Source: Archivesica marissinica
Taxonomy: Eukaryota > Mollusca > Bivalvia > Venerida > Vesicomyidae
Length of the DNA stretch: 64,000 nt
Assembly: GCA_014843695.1 (NCBI GenBank)
Contig: CM026390.1
Location: forward strand, 11,417,890-11,481,889
Direction of reading: 5' to 3'
Position numbers and translations under genes: made by a program. The notes below the pieces were generated by a model, which ran no database searches, had not been told where the DNA came from, and saw only the letters and a list, made by a program, of their open reading frames with translations. Shown one piece after another: positions 1-11,868 of the stretch (position 1 is its first letter; every line of letters starts with the position of its first letter).

Positions 1-416
1 CGGCGATTCTACACGGGTACCCGGCCGTACATGACATGCTGATCGGAAGGGCATCAGGGTTTTCCTCCACTAATAATAACTGGAGAGTTGCCATATATAG
101 TGTAGCAAATATTCACAGTAAAAACGAATCGTTGTATTGGGTTCCATATGGTCGTTAAGAACAGAATGCCCAGGTTAGTATAACACATTAACAAAGGTGT
201 ATCGAGTGCGCTAATGTCATCGGTGTATGCTTGTTTTAAGGAGTTGGCAGAATCAATACACATCCAATGTACTACACCGGAATCTGACAGCAACAGCCAC
301 CTAATCGATCACGAGATATAACTGCAAACACACAACTAATAGAATACCCGCAATGTGCGTCACGCCATCGCACCAGTGACACTAACTGCTTCCATATTAT
401 CTTTATGTACTAGTAT
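1..416. other. No supported gene
   Basis: No exon can be assigned. The minus-strand frame at 293-54 is hydrophobic, with two possible membrane stretches, and is preceded by an AG that could be an acceptor near 288. It might be one exon of a multipass membrane protein, but I do not recognise the family and see no clear donor. Confidence 0.3.
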
Positions 417-645
417 TTAGTTTATACAAATTAATTTTAGCTCGATTGCGAAACAAGTTATTTCAACTTATATAAATCACCCTCGAGACCTCATTCCTGA
501 TGGAATCCATCGCCACGAGGGAGAGGCAACGTGGAATTTAAATGCCTTGCCTAAGGGCACAATCGTAACGGCTCCAGTGGGGCTCGAACTCCCGACCTTT
601 CGCACTTGAAGCGAACGCCTATCCACTGCGCTATCACGACTTCCA
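417..645 (-). repeat. tRNA-derived SINE, family S1
   Basis: Read on the minus strand this has a tRNA-like head (A box near 630, B box GGGAGTTCGAGCCCC near 585), a central part with GGAATGAGGTCTCGAG, and a tail GATTxATATAAGTTG ... CGAGCTAAAA. Similar copies lie at 16081-17581, 18622-18830, 25443-31110 and 34163-34384. This copy is uninterrupted and serves as the reference for the insertion sites in the other copies. Confidence 0.85.
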
Positions 646-2076
646 CTTTATGTATGTGTGTATCATCATCGTTAACCACCGTCGTAGGAACGAGGGTTAT
701 TGTATTTGGCTGCGTTCGTCTGTCTGTCTGATAACTCGAAAATGTTGAAGGGGCGAAACTCTTTGGATAGTGGGTTGGGCTAGGAGGAATATTTTGTGAT
801 ACATCGGTCAGCGAACTGTCCAATTTACGACATAAATCAACGTGAATGGACACTTCGATGACCATTGCGCTTGACCGTTTTCTCCTAAAATCGGAAGTAT
901 TTTCTCCTAGCTTGTTTATATCCACACATAATTGAACTATTATGGCCAAGCGTGGGGGTTAGAAAAGTGAGCTACCAGGCCGCATCAGCTACTATAATTC
1001 CACCAAAGAGGAAACTGGTAGTGTGATAAAAAAGGTGCAAACACATAATATCTTAACAGCCCTAAAGCCTACAACATGTAGCGCTGACTACATGAGATGG
1101 CAGTATGTTCCATTGAACAACTGTTCTCGGAAAGTATGAGCACTTGAAATAGTCAACTCTTGTGAATGGAATGTGATATAACCATCAAAATCCACCTACA
1201 ATTGTATGAGTTACATAGTACATTCCGGTTAATTGATTCAAACCAACTTTCTGGCTTCTGAATTGCACCTTTGGGAACTGGTTATTTTGCACACTGGGCG
1301 GATATATGGCGACCATTGGGACATACTGAAACCAGTTACCGAGACGAATGATGTGTTGCTCGCTACTAACCAAAATGTATCTCATTATCAAGAAATAGTC
1401 AGACATGTCGCTTCATTACGGATCATAAAATTGGCATCAATGGAGGATTGGTTTTTTGAAGTAAGATGTTATTGGTATGTAGGCTTTGCTCTATCAACAA
1501 GTTGGCCAGAATCCAACGGAAGAACCCACGCAAAAAAGCAGCAAACAATACCTGTTTATAAAGACTGCAACTCTGGGGCTTATCTGTTGGATTCGGCTGA
1601 GTACGAATCCAGATATCCACCATTCTCTATAAAATGCCACTTTCAGTCACCTTTGACGCATGCATCTGGGTAAAACTTCGGTAAAACTTGAATTATGAGA
1701 TCCAATTGGTTTAATAAATGTATTACAGTACAATTATACACTATCTGCTACTCGATACAGCACATTGTATTATATACCGTGAACAGTTGGTACTAGAGCA
1801 GAACACGAAAGTTTATGGAAATAACAAGTTGTGGTTTTTCAATCAATATCCGTGTTTCCTGTTTGATCGACTGTTCACAATAGAGACTATTTGTATCGGG
1901 TGAGCAGGACTCAAGCTGGAGGGCGATGTTTCGAGTATTTACCCAGGGCTGTTTCAATTGTCCCTAAGTTGAGAGAAATCATTCAATATTGATGAACTTG
2001 ATCGACTACAGTTTCTGGAGGAGTCACTTGATTCTAGTCAACGCACTCTTTATCATATACACCAAACATCTCCATA
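646..2076. other. Intergenic, no feature seen
   Basis: AT-rich sequence with only short random frames. The longest, 146 codons at 1233-1673 on the plus strand, has no recognisable domain, no splice context and no repeat pattern, so I do not call it. Confidence 0.5.
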
Positions 2077-2285
2077 TTAACCCACAGACCGCTAAATTGG
2101 CTTACAAAAAAGTGTAGATCCAGATGAGCCGGCTCGTCTCATCAGGATCTGCACTTTTTGCCAGTTTAGACATAATTACCCATTTTGATAAATGAACTTG
2201 TCCAAAGGTGATTTTCTGATTCATTTATTGGTTTATGAATATCATGGACCAGTCCATGCGAGTTACTTGGTGTTGAATGGGTTAA
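2077..2285. mobile_element. piggyBac-type MITE copy 1
   Basis: TTAA at both ends (2077-2080 and 2282-2285) flanks a 201-bp element that begins CCC and ends GGG. Inside is a long hairpin around AAAAAGTGTAGATCCAGATG and its complement. It is colinear with the copy at 5874-6115. The TTAA target duplication with CCC termini is the established signature of piggyBac-superfamily elements. No coding capacity. Confidence 0.75.
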
Positions 2286-3617
2286 GGCGTGACATAAACC
2301 ATGGCGGGATACTGATAGTTAAGTTATGTTGACTATTGGTATACAAACATTTCCTATCTCAACATAACTCGGACAGTTCAGTTCATATTTGACATTTTCT
2401 GGAAATAAAGTTCAAACAACTTGGTACAGTAAAACTATATATTTATAATCAGTCTTTGTGCAAGATGAAACCGGAGTACTTGGAGAATACCCATGTGCAT
2501 GGCTGATCTGGCAACCAATGTAGTACCAGTTCATGAACATCCCAGACCGGGGATCAAGCCTGGATTGGACATTGGTGAGAATCAACTCAAACGAATGTGC
2601 TAATCAGTGAATTAAGTTGACATCTGATAAGGATCTACAGTAATACCACCTCCTGCTGGGCTCATTCTATGCCAGAATTTTTGAGACACATCACTGTCTT
2701 TAAATGGCGTTATTTAATATATACAAAATATGGTTAAAATGCACATTTGAATGGGAGTGCTTTATAATGTGTAATAGTGTAACTCACTGGACTAAATTGT
2801 GTATGAAACTTGTAAATAAATATTTTTCCTAAGGGAGAAGTGGGGCCCACATCACCCTGCTCCTTGATTGAGCTGAAACAGCAGGTTCAAAATACAGGGA
2901 ATGAGGGATGAAAAGACGAATAAAGTCATGGCAACAATAAATATCCTGTACGGATTTTGTTTTATCATAAATTCACTGATCAATGTGACATTATAATAAA
3001 GGTATTTTTTAACAAAGCTACAATACAACATCATTATTGTATATACCATATTCTGTACAAAAAAGAAATACGAGCTTACAAAACATCAATAAAATATGTT
3101 CAAATGGTAAATACACATACTATTAAAAGAATTGTTAGTTGCCTGTGAGTAATGAATGGGGGATGTATGTACATGTACTAATGAATGATAAACTGATGAA
3201 CAAATATTTACAAACGGATCAAATGGAATATGCAGGAGACATTTCAATGCAAAAAATATGCCATTGCTTTTCTTGTCCTTAAAAACAGAAATGAGTTGGT
3301 GACGCAACACATACAATTAATGTTTCATCAACATTTGAAACAATACATTTTTTTGTTAAAAAAATCAGCACTGTAATGCATATATTATGAAAATGGTAAA
3401 ATTGAATATTTAATAAATGGCAAACAGAACAAAAGTTAAATCGTCACTGTCGTAGTACTTGATGAATGGCAGTTTTTGTTGATTTTATTTATGAAGAAAA
3501 TTGTGAACAAATTGGTCTCAACCCTGCAATAAAGCACGGAACTTGCAATTGTATCCATAAAGGCACCAATAACCGCGTACCGATATCCTAGACCACTCTC
3601 TAATTTTTTTAATTTAA
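2286..3617. other. Intergenic, mostly featureless
   Basis: AT-rich, no exon seen. Contains one degenerate SINE piece (2470-2612). Confidence 0.5.
2470..2612 (-). repeat. Degenerate SINE, family S2
   Basis: Contains ACCGGAGTACTTGGAGAATAC, a GATCTGGC...CCA block and GGGGATCAAGCCTGG (a decayed B box on the minus strand), in the same order as the better copies at 31782-31990 and 41455-41692. Confidence 0.5.
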
Positions 3618-3857
3618 TTTGATTTAATGTTGCTACCGGTTTCCCATTTGAGCGACGGGCAGTTTACCTAACATCACATTTCATGGGCAGGCTCCAGCAG
3701 TTAATCAGCACTTGGTGCACCAACCATCGGTAAGAAACTGCCAACTTTTTCATATTACAGTCTGAGCGGGGCTCGAACCCGTGCCCATCAGTGATGATAG
3801 GTTACAGTGGTATACAAGTCAGCAACCTTAACCACTAATCCACAGAGACGGACCCAC
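3618..3857 (-). repeat. tRNA-derived SINE, family S3
   Basis: The minus strand gives a tRNA-like head (GGGTTCGAGCCCCGCTC B box, CACTGATGGGCACGGG) followed by GGCAGTTTCTTACCG and CCTGCCCATGAAA. It matches the better copies at 24705-24957 and 42317-42594. Confidence 0.8.
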
Positions 3858-4358
3858 CCTCTCTAAAGTAAAAAAATAAAATACATAGGCGGGAACTAGG
3901 ATGGACTGTTAGAGGTACAACGCTTTTTGGTATCTTACCATCATGGGCAATATTTCAAGCTCCTGTGAATAAAGCAATAGGTTAAAACAAGATGTATTTT
4001 ATGCAACAATACATGATGATGTATGCTTAGCACTATTGGCTTTGATCCATTGATACGTTCATTCAGACAATCGTGGTGGGGACAAACTGACTCCCATTGG
4101 TCAGTCTAGCGATTTGGGTCAAAAATGAAATCTAGTAATTTTTTAATATCTACAAGTAATATGGAGTTTTAACTCGCCATGAACATGAAATTAGTTAGGC
4201 TTAGTGTTTAGTCTGGCGGGGATATCTTACAAATTACTAAATGTTATAAGGTATACATGTATGGCACATATATAATGTATGATATATATTACAATAAGCT
4301 ATAATTGGGGGGGGGGTATGTTGCATTAAGCTACAACATAGACTTCGAAACTGATCGA
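3858..4358. other. Intergenic, no feature seen
   Basis: No coding or repeat structure recognised apart from a short poly-G run near 4305. Confidence 0.5.
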
Positions 4359-4835
4359 CACACAGCTGGCTAGATATATATCCTATGGAGATTGGGATGT
4401 GCACACAGCTGGCTAGATATATATCCTATGGAGGTTGGGATGTGCACACAGCTGGCTAGATATATATCCTATGGAGATTGGGATGTGCACACAGCTGGCT
4501 AGATATATATCCTATGGAGTTTGGGATGTGCACACAGCTGGCTAGATATATATCCTATGGAGGTTGGGATGTGCACACAGCTGGCTAGATATATATCCTA
4601 TGGAGTTGGGATGTGCACACAGCTGGCTAGATATATATCCTATGGAGGTTGGGATGTGCACACAGCTGGCTAGATATATATCCTATGGAGATTGGGATGT
4701 GCACACAGCTGGCTAGATATATATCCTATGGAGTTTGGGATGTGCACACATCTGGCTAGATATATATCCTATGGAGTTTGGGATGTGCACACAGCTGGCT
4801 AGATATATATCCTATGGAGATTGGGATGTGCACAC
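4359..4835. repeat. 43-bp minisatellite, about 11 copies
   Basis: Near-identical tandem units containing CAGCTGGCTAGATATATATC and GGGATGTGCACA. Units differ mainly at one or two bases after CTATGGAG (ATT, GTT, TTT). Each unit carries a CAGCTG E-box and a TATATATA run. No coding role. Confidence 0.95.
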
Positions 4836-5560
4836 TCAATTTCCATGACTCCCAACAGATAGGGCAAATAAGCTAGAATCATCTGCCATATCCGGTGGGA
4901 GTCGTGCAAATTGAGGTCAGTCTTTCCCAGGGTTCCCTCTATCTGAATGTTTGTCTGCGTCACTTCTGTCGCCAATTGAAAAACACTGGAGCCAATTAAA
5001 AAAACTTGGAGCCATATACCGGTAGTTCACAAATACCGGTAAATATTTGAAGCCATGTATTTGATGTGCCAAAATTAAAATAAAAAAGTAAAAAAAGTTG
5101 CGACAAATATTTTTGCCAATATTTGTATTTTGTCGCAATTGGCGACCGACAGCGGGAACCCTGCTTTCCACCAAACAGAGATGATTAATTGCTGAAAGTT
5201 TCACAAAATTCATGGGATACAATCAGTAAGCTGTGATAATCACGACCAAGGGACGTCCACGCAGAATTTGCTAGCAGCAATACCAAAATGTGTAGAGGAA
5301 CTTTTATAAGACGTTGTCTCATGGTTCATATCCTCGTGAATACTTGATTAATACATGTATACACATTATCTGTAATAAAATAGGTTTAAATGGTTACCCA
5401 AGATCAAAATTACTCAACAGACCATTGGGAATCAGCTTTTGTCTATGTGTTTAATGAGGTGGGTGTTTTGTTTGACTCTTTGCATGCTGGGTAATATAAT
5501 GTCTCAAAATATAATTGTAGCAAACTGAAAACTCTCGAAATATGTCATGGAACCAGGAAG
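4836..5560. other. Intergenic, no feature seen
   Basis: No exon or mobile element recognised. AT-rich with short poly-A runs. Confidence 0.4.
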
Positions 5561-5635
5561 TCGGTCGGTCGGTCGGTCGGTCGGTCGGTCGGTCGGTCGG
5601 TCGGTCGGTCGGTCGGTCGGTCGGTCGGTCGGTCG
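5561..5635. repeat. (TCGG)n microsatellite
   Basis: About 19 perfect TCGG tetramers in 75 bp. A minus-strand frame through it would read a Pro-Thr-Asp-Arg repeat, but that is a by-product of the tetramer. Confidence 0.98.
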
Positions 5636-5873
5636 ACACAATTCTAATGAAATTTTGACATATGATATTTATTTGTTAATTTCACGGCTAGCGTGCAAAG
5701 AGCTATGATGCAGGTATGCATTTGAGATACAGTGAAATATAACCTGAGTAAAATCATCACATTCAACACAAGTTGCTGCTCTTGATGTGCACCTGACGCC
5801 AATGTTCATACAGTATGTTAATAAATGAGTAACATTTACAGGAAAGCAAACAAATACTACACTTGGATGTTGT

Positions 5874-6115
5874 TTAACCCTTTCAACACCACAGGCCTCT
5901 CAATAGGCTTACAAAAAGTGTAGATACAGATGAGCCAGCACGTAACGAGCCGTCTCATCAGGATCTACACTTTTTGCCAGTAATATTACTATTTTTAGAC
6001 AAAAATTACCCATTTTGATAAATGAACTGGTCCAAATCTAATTTTCTTATTAATTTATTGGTCTGAAAATATCATGCACCGGTCCATGCGAGTTACTTGG
6101 GGCTGAATGGGTTAA
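5874..6115. mobile_element. piggyBac-type MITE copy 2
   Basis: TTAA (5874-5877 and 6112-6115) flanks a 234-bp element starting CCCTTTCAACACC and ending GGCTGAATGGG. It has an internal hairpin built on AAAAAGTGTAGATACAGATG. It aligns along its length with the copy at 2077-2285. Non-coding. Confidence 0.8.
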
Positions 6116-6611
6116 ATACATGCTATCAAATATGTGTATGTACACACTAGTTTCAAACATCCCAATGTGATTATCCAGGTGAGAGAATTGTCGACATGAT
6201 TTTTGTTCATATTGTCTTCAAAGACCTTCTCCGAAGGCCTTCTAACAATCAATTGATGATTACATAATTAGTACCATTATCAAAATTCAAACGTACAAAC
6301 TATAAGGACCACAGGAAGTTGTTCAAAACTTCAATACCAAACAAAATCTACTGACATGTGACAAGAAACAAAGTATATTCCAGGAAATGAAGTCTTAAAA
6401 CCAATGTATCCAACGATATCCATTCGAACTGTACACAACAATGTGCACATTAAAAAAAATCCACTCGACTTCCCGAACACATTTCATCTATCTGTTGCCT
6501 CAAAATTCACTGGAATTAAGGGACACACACGTGCGAGCACTTATCCCACAATATTCAATTTCATGCTATTCACGTTTTGCATTGGCTAAATGCCGGTCTA
6601 GGATTACATGT
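6116..6611 (-). other. Presumed UBALD 3' UTR and flank
   Basis: Sequence downstream (minus sense) of the UBALD stop codon. No exon or repeat recognised, and I cannot pick a single polyadenylation signal with confidence. Confidence 0.4.
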
Positions 6612-6779
6612 TTATCTCTGGGCCTCGATTTCCATGGCGTGAGGTGAATGTGCGACCTGTGTCGGTGATGTGGCGTAGGGAGATGAACTGAACTTTTCTG
6701 CCGTTGATAATTTAGACAGTGCCAGGAGAGCATCTGGGAAATTTGGAGGCGTGGCAGGAGTATTTGCAGGTGCACACAG
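6612..6779 (-). CDS. UBALD coding exon 3 (C-terminal)
   Basis: The minus strand reads ATGTTTCAG|CTG as acceptor, then 55 codons and TAA at 6614-6612. The hallmark is NTPATPPNFPDAL, which in vertebrate UBALD1/UBALD2 follows the UBA-like domain in the same order (CTPSNTPATPPNFPDAL in human). The remaining Ser/Pro-rich tail ends MEIEAQR. Vertebrate proteins run about 160-180 residues; this model gives 122, so the low-complexity tail is shorter here. The 7475-bp intron before this exon holds several transposons. The exon is in phase 0 with exon 2. Confidence 0.9.
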   Translation of the reverse strand: MCAPANTPATPPNFPDALLALSKLSTAEKFSSSPYATSPTQVAHSPHAMEIEAQR

Positions 6780-6952
6780 CTGAAACATAAATTCATTTAC
6801 CAATATGTTACGAGTTATATCAACATAAATTACGTGCGATATGTATGGTAGGACTGGAGCGAATAACTGTATATGTAATGTATTGTAAACTTGTTAAAAG
6901 AGACATATATATCGGAATAAATGATGTTTATTTGGTAAAAAGTATCAGATAT

Positions 6953-7480
6953 TTAAAGCGACAATACATTGCAAAAAGCAAATAAAATGCATTTGTTCAC
7001 GTATAAATGCATAGCTTCTACACATTCTTCTGAATACATTCGAACACTAACATTGAATCAATAAACAGTGTTTTTTTACAAATTTTCAAAAGTGAAAGTA
7101 GAATTTCATATAATGGTCATCCACGCTCCTGAATTGACGTTTGTTTGTCATTGGAGTCAACACTACACATGCGATTCTTTCGATTAGAGATAATTTAACT
7201 AAGAGTAGTCTACAAATAAATATGCATAGGCACACGTGTGAGATATCATGGTAAATATGTACCATGACTCGTGTTATTCAGGTTAAACGCATTGTATCAC
7301 GCATGAATGTCGACCATATTTACATTATTTTGTTGTCAACAAACCGCGTATACGACGTTCGTTTATTTGTTGAAATACTCAGATTTTGAGGCAAATATTT
7401 GGGAAAAGAATGATCTACCATATAATAGGAAATTACAGTCTGCAGACATTTGCGTTTTCACCGATGTAGTGTCGCTTTAA
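6953..7480. mobile_element. TTAA-flanked MITE, copy A (family M1)
   Basis: Begins TTAAAGCGACAATACAT and ends GATGTAGTGTCGCTTTAA, so the ends are inverted repeats outside which only TTAA is duplicated. About 520 bp, non-coding. Related termini occur at 8751/11868 and 13004/13608. All three copies lie in UBALD intron 2. TTAA suggests a piggyBac-type target, but the TIR does not start CCC, so a TA target is also possible. Confidence 0.75.
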
Positions 7481-8750
7481 CTAAAGAATATAATTTCCAA
7501 TGACTCATTGTCAATAGAGCATGATGAGTTCTGAATGTACGGAGGGCATGGAAAACCGTTCCAGGAAAGACGTACTTTCAATTTCAGTTTGTTACTGACT
7601 ATACATCCAAAGACAACAAATATCATTTGGAGAAATGCAAACACCCGCGCTCTGCATTTAATTTGTAACAACATAGTTTCTTAATAATTGTCAGTATTTG
7701 CAGTACAATAAACAAACATCATTTACAATGATGTCCGGTAAACAAGCTTGCATGGTTCTACGACTGGCTATCAATTTTATATACACGGCATACATGTAGG
7801 CACTGAAATAATTGGTAAACCAATCGGCTAAATTTAGACACGACCACAGAATGTTACCTTGACCCGGGTAATTTCCTATAAATAGCTTTGGAACTTTCCA
7901 ATTTCCAGTGGATTGATTATTTTATTAAGTCAATTTTCGCACATATTTTCGACAAATTGGCAATTATCTTAAGTTGCCTGTATTTGAACACTGATTGTTA
8001 TAAATTGGTTTTTGTGTCATACAACATCGATAATTTGCATACTATCATCTGACTATTTATGTTAATTAGGCTGATTGGCTTCACATATTGATTGTATTAA
8101 GTTTATTATCCGGATGTCCGGGGGGGGGGGAAGATTATCTTTTGTCTCTCGGGCTGTAACTCACCATGTGTATTTCGAGACTCAAAATTTAGTGACATAC
8201 GGATTACCATTAATTAGCAAGTATGCCCTCCAGAAATAAGGCAAAATGAATGTCGCCCGGATATCTATTTTAGGCGAAGTGGCGGGGGCGATGATTATGT
8301 AAATGATGCTTAGCTACATCTACAAACAAAATATTTAAATTGACATGTAGAAATATATTTGTCACATAGATAACAACATTTTAACAAAAACAATAAATGT
8401 TCTAATTAATTTGTTAGTCAAGCAGGTTTTAATAATTCTTCATCAATGTAGCTGGTTACATGTATCTAATAAACCCAAAGAATGAATTTCTAGGAGTATA
8501 ATTCCATTTGGAAATAAGTTGTAAGACAAAGTGTTGTATCTTTATGTTATAACACAATATGGTACATGCTCTTGTTGACAATGAGTTGTAATTGGCCTAT
8601 TGGGTTTAAAAACAAACTGACATACAAACGATTAACAAAATTATGCGAAGAAATGCACATAATTATAGTATGCATTATTCAATTCTTTTGAACGGACAGG
8701 AGCTACATAATATGCAAGCCATGTGCAAAAGTGTTTGACAGCCTAATCGT
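7481..8750. other. UBALD intron 2, no further feature
   Basis: AT-rich intronic sequence with a poly-G run near 8120. No exon or element recognised. Confidence 0.4.
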
Positions 8751-11700
8751 TTAAAGCGACATTACATCACAGAAAACAAATATGCCCGTTTACACATAAA
8801 TAGCAGTGCCTACTACTCACTATATACCAATCAATAAACAGTGTTTGAGGTCTAGGCTACACATTGTCAAAAGTCAAAGTATGATTAAATACAGTCACGC
8901 TTATGAATTGACGTTTGTTTATTATTGATGTTTATAGGCCTGCTGCACAGTAAAGTGCCCATTTGAGTTAGCATCAAAGTCAAAAATTAAAGTTCTTTAT
9001 TTTAATAAAAAATTGGCTATTATTGTAGGGTTAGATAACTTTTTCAGATATTTTTTCAAATTTTGTGTGTCACGTAAGGCTGTGTGACGGACATTACAAA
9101 AGCAAGAAAAGGTGCTTTACTAAACAAATTTTTAAACAATTAAACATTTTATTGCATGTTTATGAATGAATTGAGTATGAAGTTTAAAATGAAGTTGCTT
9201 AGATTTAGTAATTTGGGGGAAAAAATCCATGACATTTCACAATTTTTCATTAGTTCTGGAGTGGCTTTAAGTTAACGTAATCTAACTGAACACAGCTTCA
9301 TTGAAAAATGTATCTTCAGAGGAACTTCAAAACAGCATAATAAATAAACAACACTTGCAAAAGTGTGACGGACATTACACAAAAATAGTTTTTGAGAATT
9401 TATTTCCAAATTTCAACCAGTTAGAAACGTAGTGCATTTTTCCAACAAAGAGAACAGTTTCAGTATAGTTTTAAAGATTTTTTCATTTTGTTTGTATAAA
9501 TTGTACTTTAAACACTAATATTACAACACTAATCCATATGTCTATTCACTTTAGGCGGTAATCCACATGTCTATCAAATTCTACAGGTTTGAGGGACAAT
9601 GTACATTGTATAATCCACATGCTTATTTAAGAAGGTCATGGGGTTCAGCATTCTATATACTTATGTCTATTCACTCTTGCGGGTAATCCACTTGTCTATT
9701 CAATTGAGGGGTGAATCCACATGTCTATGCATTAGCAGGTCAATGGTCTATAATACACATGCCTGATTCACAGTACTCAATCAACATGTATTTTCACTAA
9801 GGGGAAATTCAGTTTGTAATCCACATGCCTTTTGGGATATAAGCAGTCTATAATCCATTTGTCTATTTGGGGTAGGGGTCAGCAACAGATACCGTTATTT
9901 AATCCACATTTCTATTTTCACTTGGGGTTCAGCAGTCTATAATTAATATGCCTATTTACAGTGGGGAGAAGGGATGACGGCTTATCACAAGTCTGTTCAC
10001 AGTTTTCAGTTAGTTCACTTCATTGTGTACCTGCTAAGCAATCTTTCTGTCTGTCTGTGACATTAAATTTACATTTTACATGAGAAGAGGTTGCATGAAT
10101 TTCAGGTTCCTGTAATTTGCAGATAATGTCTAAAGTGTCCTGCCAGGATTATTCTGACTTGTAGGGTACATGTAGCAATCTACATGTCTTAGTAGATACT
10201 CTAGTTTTATGGTCCCTGTATATTAACTCCTTTGATTAGTCTGATCTGACAGTGCCTCAGGCTTAAGTGGACACCTTGTGTTATATAATCCTGTTAATTG
10301 GATCATAGTGCACAGTAGCAGTGTTTTGATCAATTAAACTGTTTGCTTTAGCACAAGTTCCCTTATCAGTTGTGTTGTTTTAGGAATGGATTATGGGGTA
10401 ATTTATGGCTTTTTGTGGAAAGTAAAGTAACCTTTTATATTGTGCAGCTCTGAATTAGAAAAAGGGTGAGAAGCTGATTAGTTAATATCTATTGGATCTT
10501 TTATAATATTATGAAACATAAAAGCTAAATTCAGTCACAGCAAAGAATGATGTTTTGGATTCAGGTGAAATATTATTTTAGATCTTTTTCCATATGGTAT
10601 AATTGTGCATGCTGCACACTGTACGGCAAAAAATGCATGTTTTTATATATATAAATTTCATACATGTTTCAAACAAGGGTAAGAAAATAACAATAAATTG
10701 AGGTTAATTACTCCGATTTTGGTGTGAAATGTTGCATTTAATGAGAATAACTGATTTTGGTGTGAAATGTTGCATTTAATGAGAATAACTGAGTGTGACG
10801 GACATTTGGTGTGAAATGTTGCATTTAATGAGAATAACTGAGTGTGACGGACATTACTGTCTGACAGACATTACACAAACGTTATATTTCATTCCATTTT
10901 GAAAAATCTACTAGATGAATATTTATGATACTTAGACATATTATTAAGGAGCACTTTGTTAACAAAACAAAAGCAAAAGTTTCCAAATCTATGACCATTT
11001 CTTGCTGTAACAGAGTGTGACAGACGCTACAGATTTTTCATTAAAAATGACTACAATAAATTTTGTGGTTGTAAAATCTTTCTATAACTTCACAGGTGAA
11101 TACCCATATTAGTTTTACTAATTTATATGCTATAAAACATACAAAATAAGTTCTGATATTTATTTTATTGTCATTTTATAACATTTAATGTTTTCAAAAT
11201 TTACCTGTAGGCATTACATCGTGTACGGCTTTTGCTATATTAAAATAAAATGATTTAGTAACTAGGAAAATACAAAGTTATACATCAAATTAAAGCTGGA
11301 TAAATTTTGTTTTATAAAATGATCATGATAAATAATGTAAAAATTTAGATGACATAATGCCAGCTGAAATTTCCCCCCGAAATTTAATATATTTTATTCA
11401 CTTGCACAGTTAGTTTTATGGAATACTTTTATGAAAAACATCATTTCAGTGTGATTTTAGGAATAGATTTTTAAAAAAAACAGCATTATACACATATTTT
11501 ACTACAAATGGGCACTTTACCGTGCAGCAGGCCTATACTAAACGTGTGATACTGTACCGTGCAGCAGGCCTATACTAAACTGTCATTTAGAGATAATTCA
11601 AATCAGATAAGTCGTAAAATAATGTGTAAAAGCACAAATTTGAGATAAATCTCTATCATAATCTTGTTATTCAGGATATGTACATGTATTATAATGCAAG

Positions 11701-11868
11701 TTCACCCTGTTTACAGTATACTGTTATGCCAACAAAAGTTATATATGTCATTAGTTGAAATAAGTGGATTCTGTCGCAAATATTTGCAAAAATTATACTA
11801 TATATTTCGTTAATTGGAAATTACATTATGTAGCAACGTTTGTATTCGCCGGTGTAGTGTCGCTTTAA
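8751..11868. mobile_element. TTAA-flanked MITE, copy B (family M1), interrupted
   Basis: Left end TTAAAGCGACATTACATC at 8751 and right end GGTGTAGTGTCGCTTTAA at 11868. Outer sequences match copy A, including AATCAATAAACAGTGTTT and GAATTGACGTTTGTTT. A 2601-bp element (8935-11535) sits inside; without it the copy is about 510 bp, like copy A. Confidence 0.75.
8935..11535. mobile_element. 2.6-kb non-coding TIR element with TA target
   Basis: The left end TAGGCCTGCTGCACAGTAAA... is repeated inverted at the right end (TTTACCGTGCAGCAGGCCTA), about 31 bp with one mismatch. TA is present directly outside each end (8933-8934, 11536-11537), as for Tc1/mariner-type insertion. No open frame of note is present. 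The interior carries recurrent GTGTGACGGACATTAC or variants near 9080, 9363, 10794, 10842 and 11012, degenerate AATCCACATGTCTATT repeats at 9530-9990, and a three-copy tandem block near 10715-10845. A 37-bp tandem duplication of the right end follows at 11536-11572. I do not recognise the family. Confidence 0.65.

Noticed and set aside
1233..1673. 146-codon open frame on the plus strand
   Set aside because: No recognisable domain, no repeat or splice context, ordinary AT-rich composition. It may be chance.
5451..5639. 62-codon frame with (PTDR)n repeat
   Set aside because: Translation of a (TCGG)n microsatellite.
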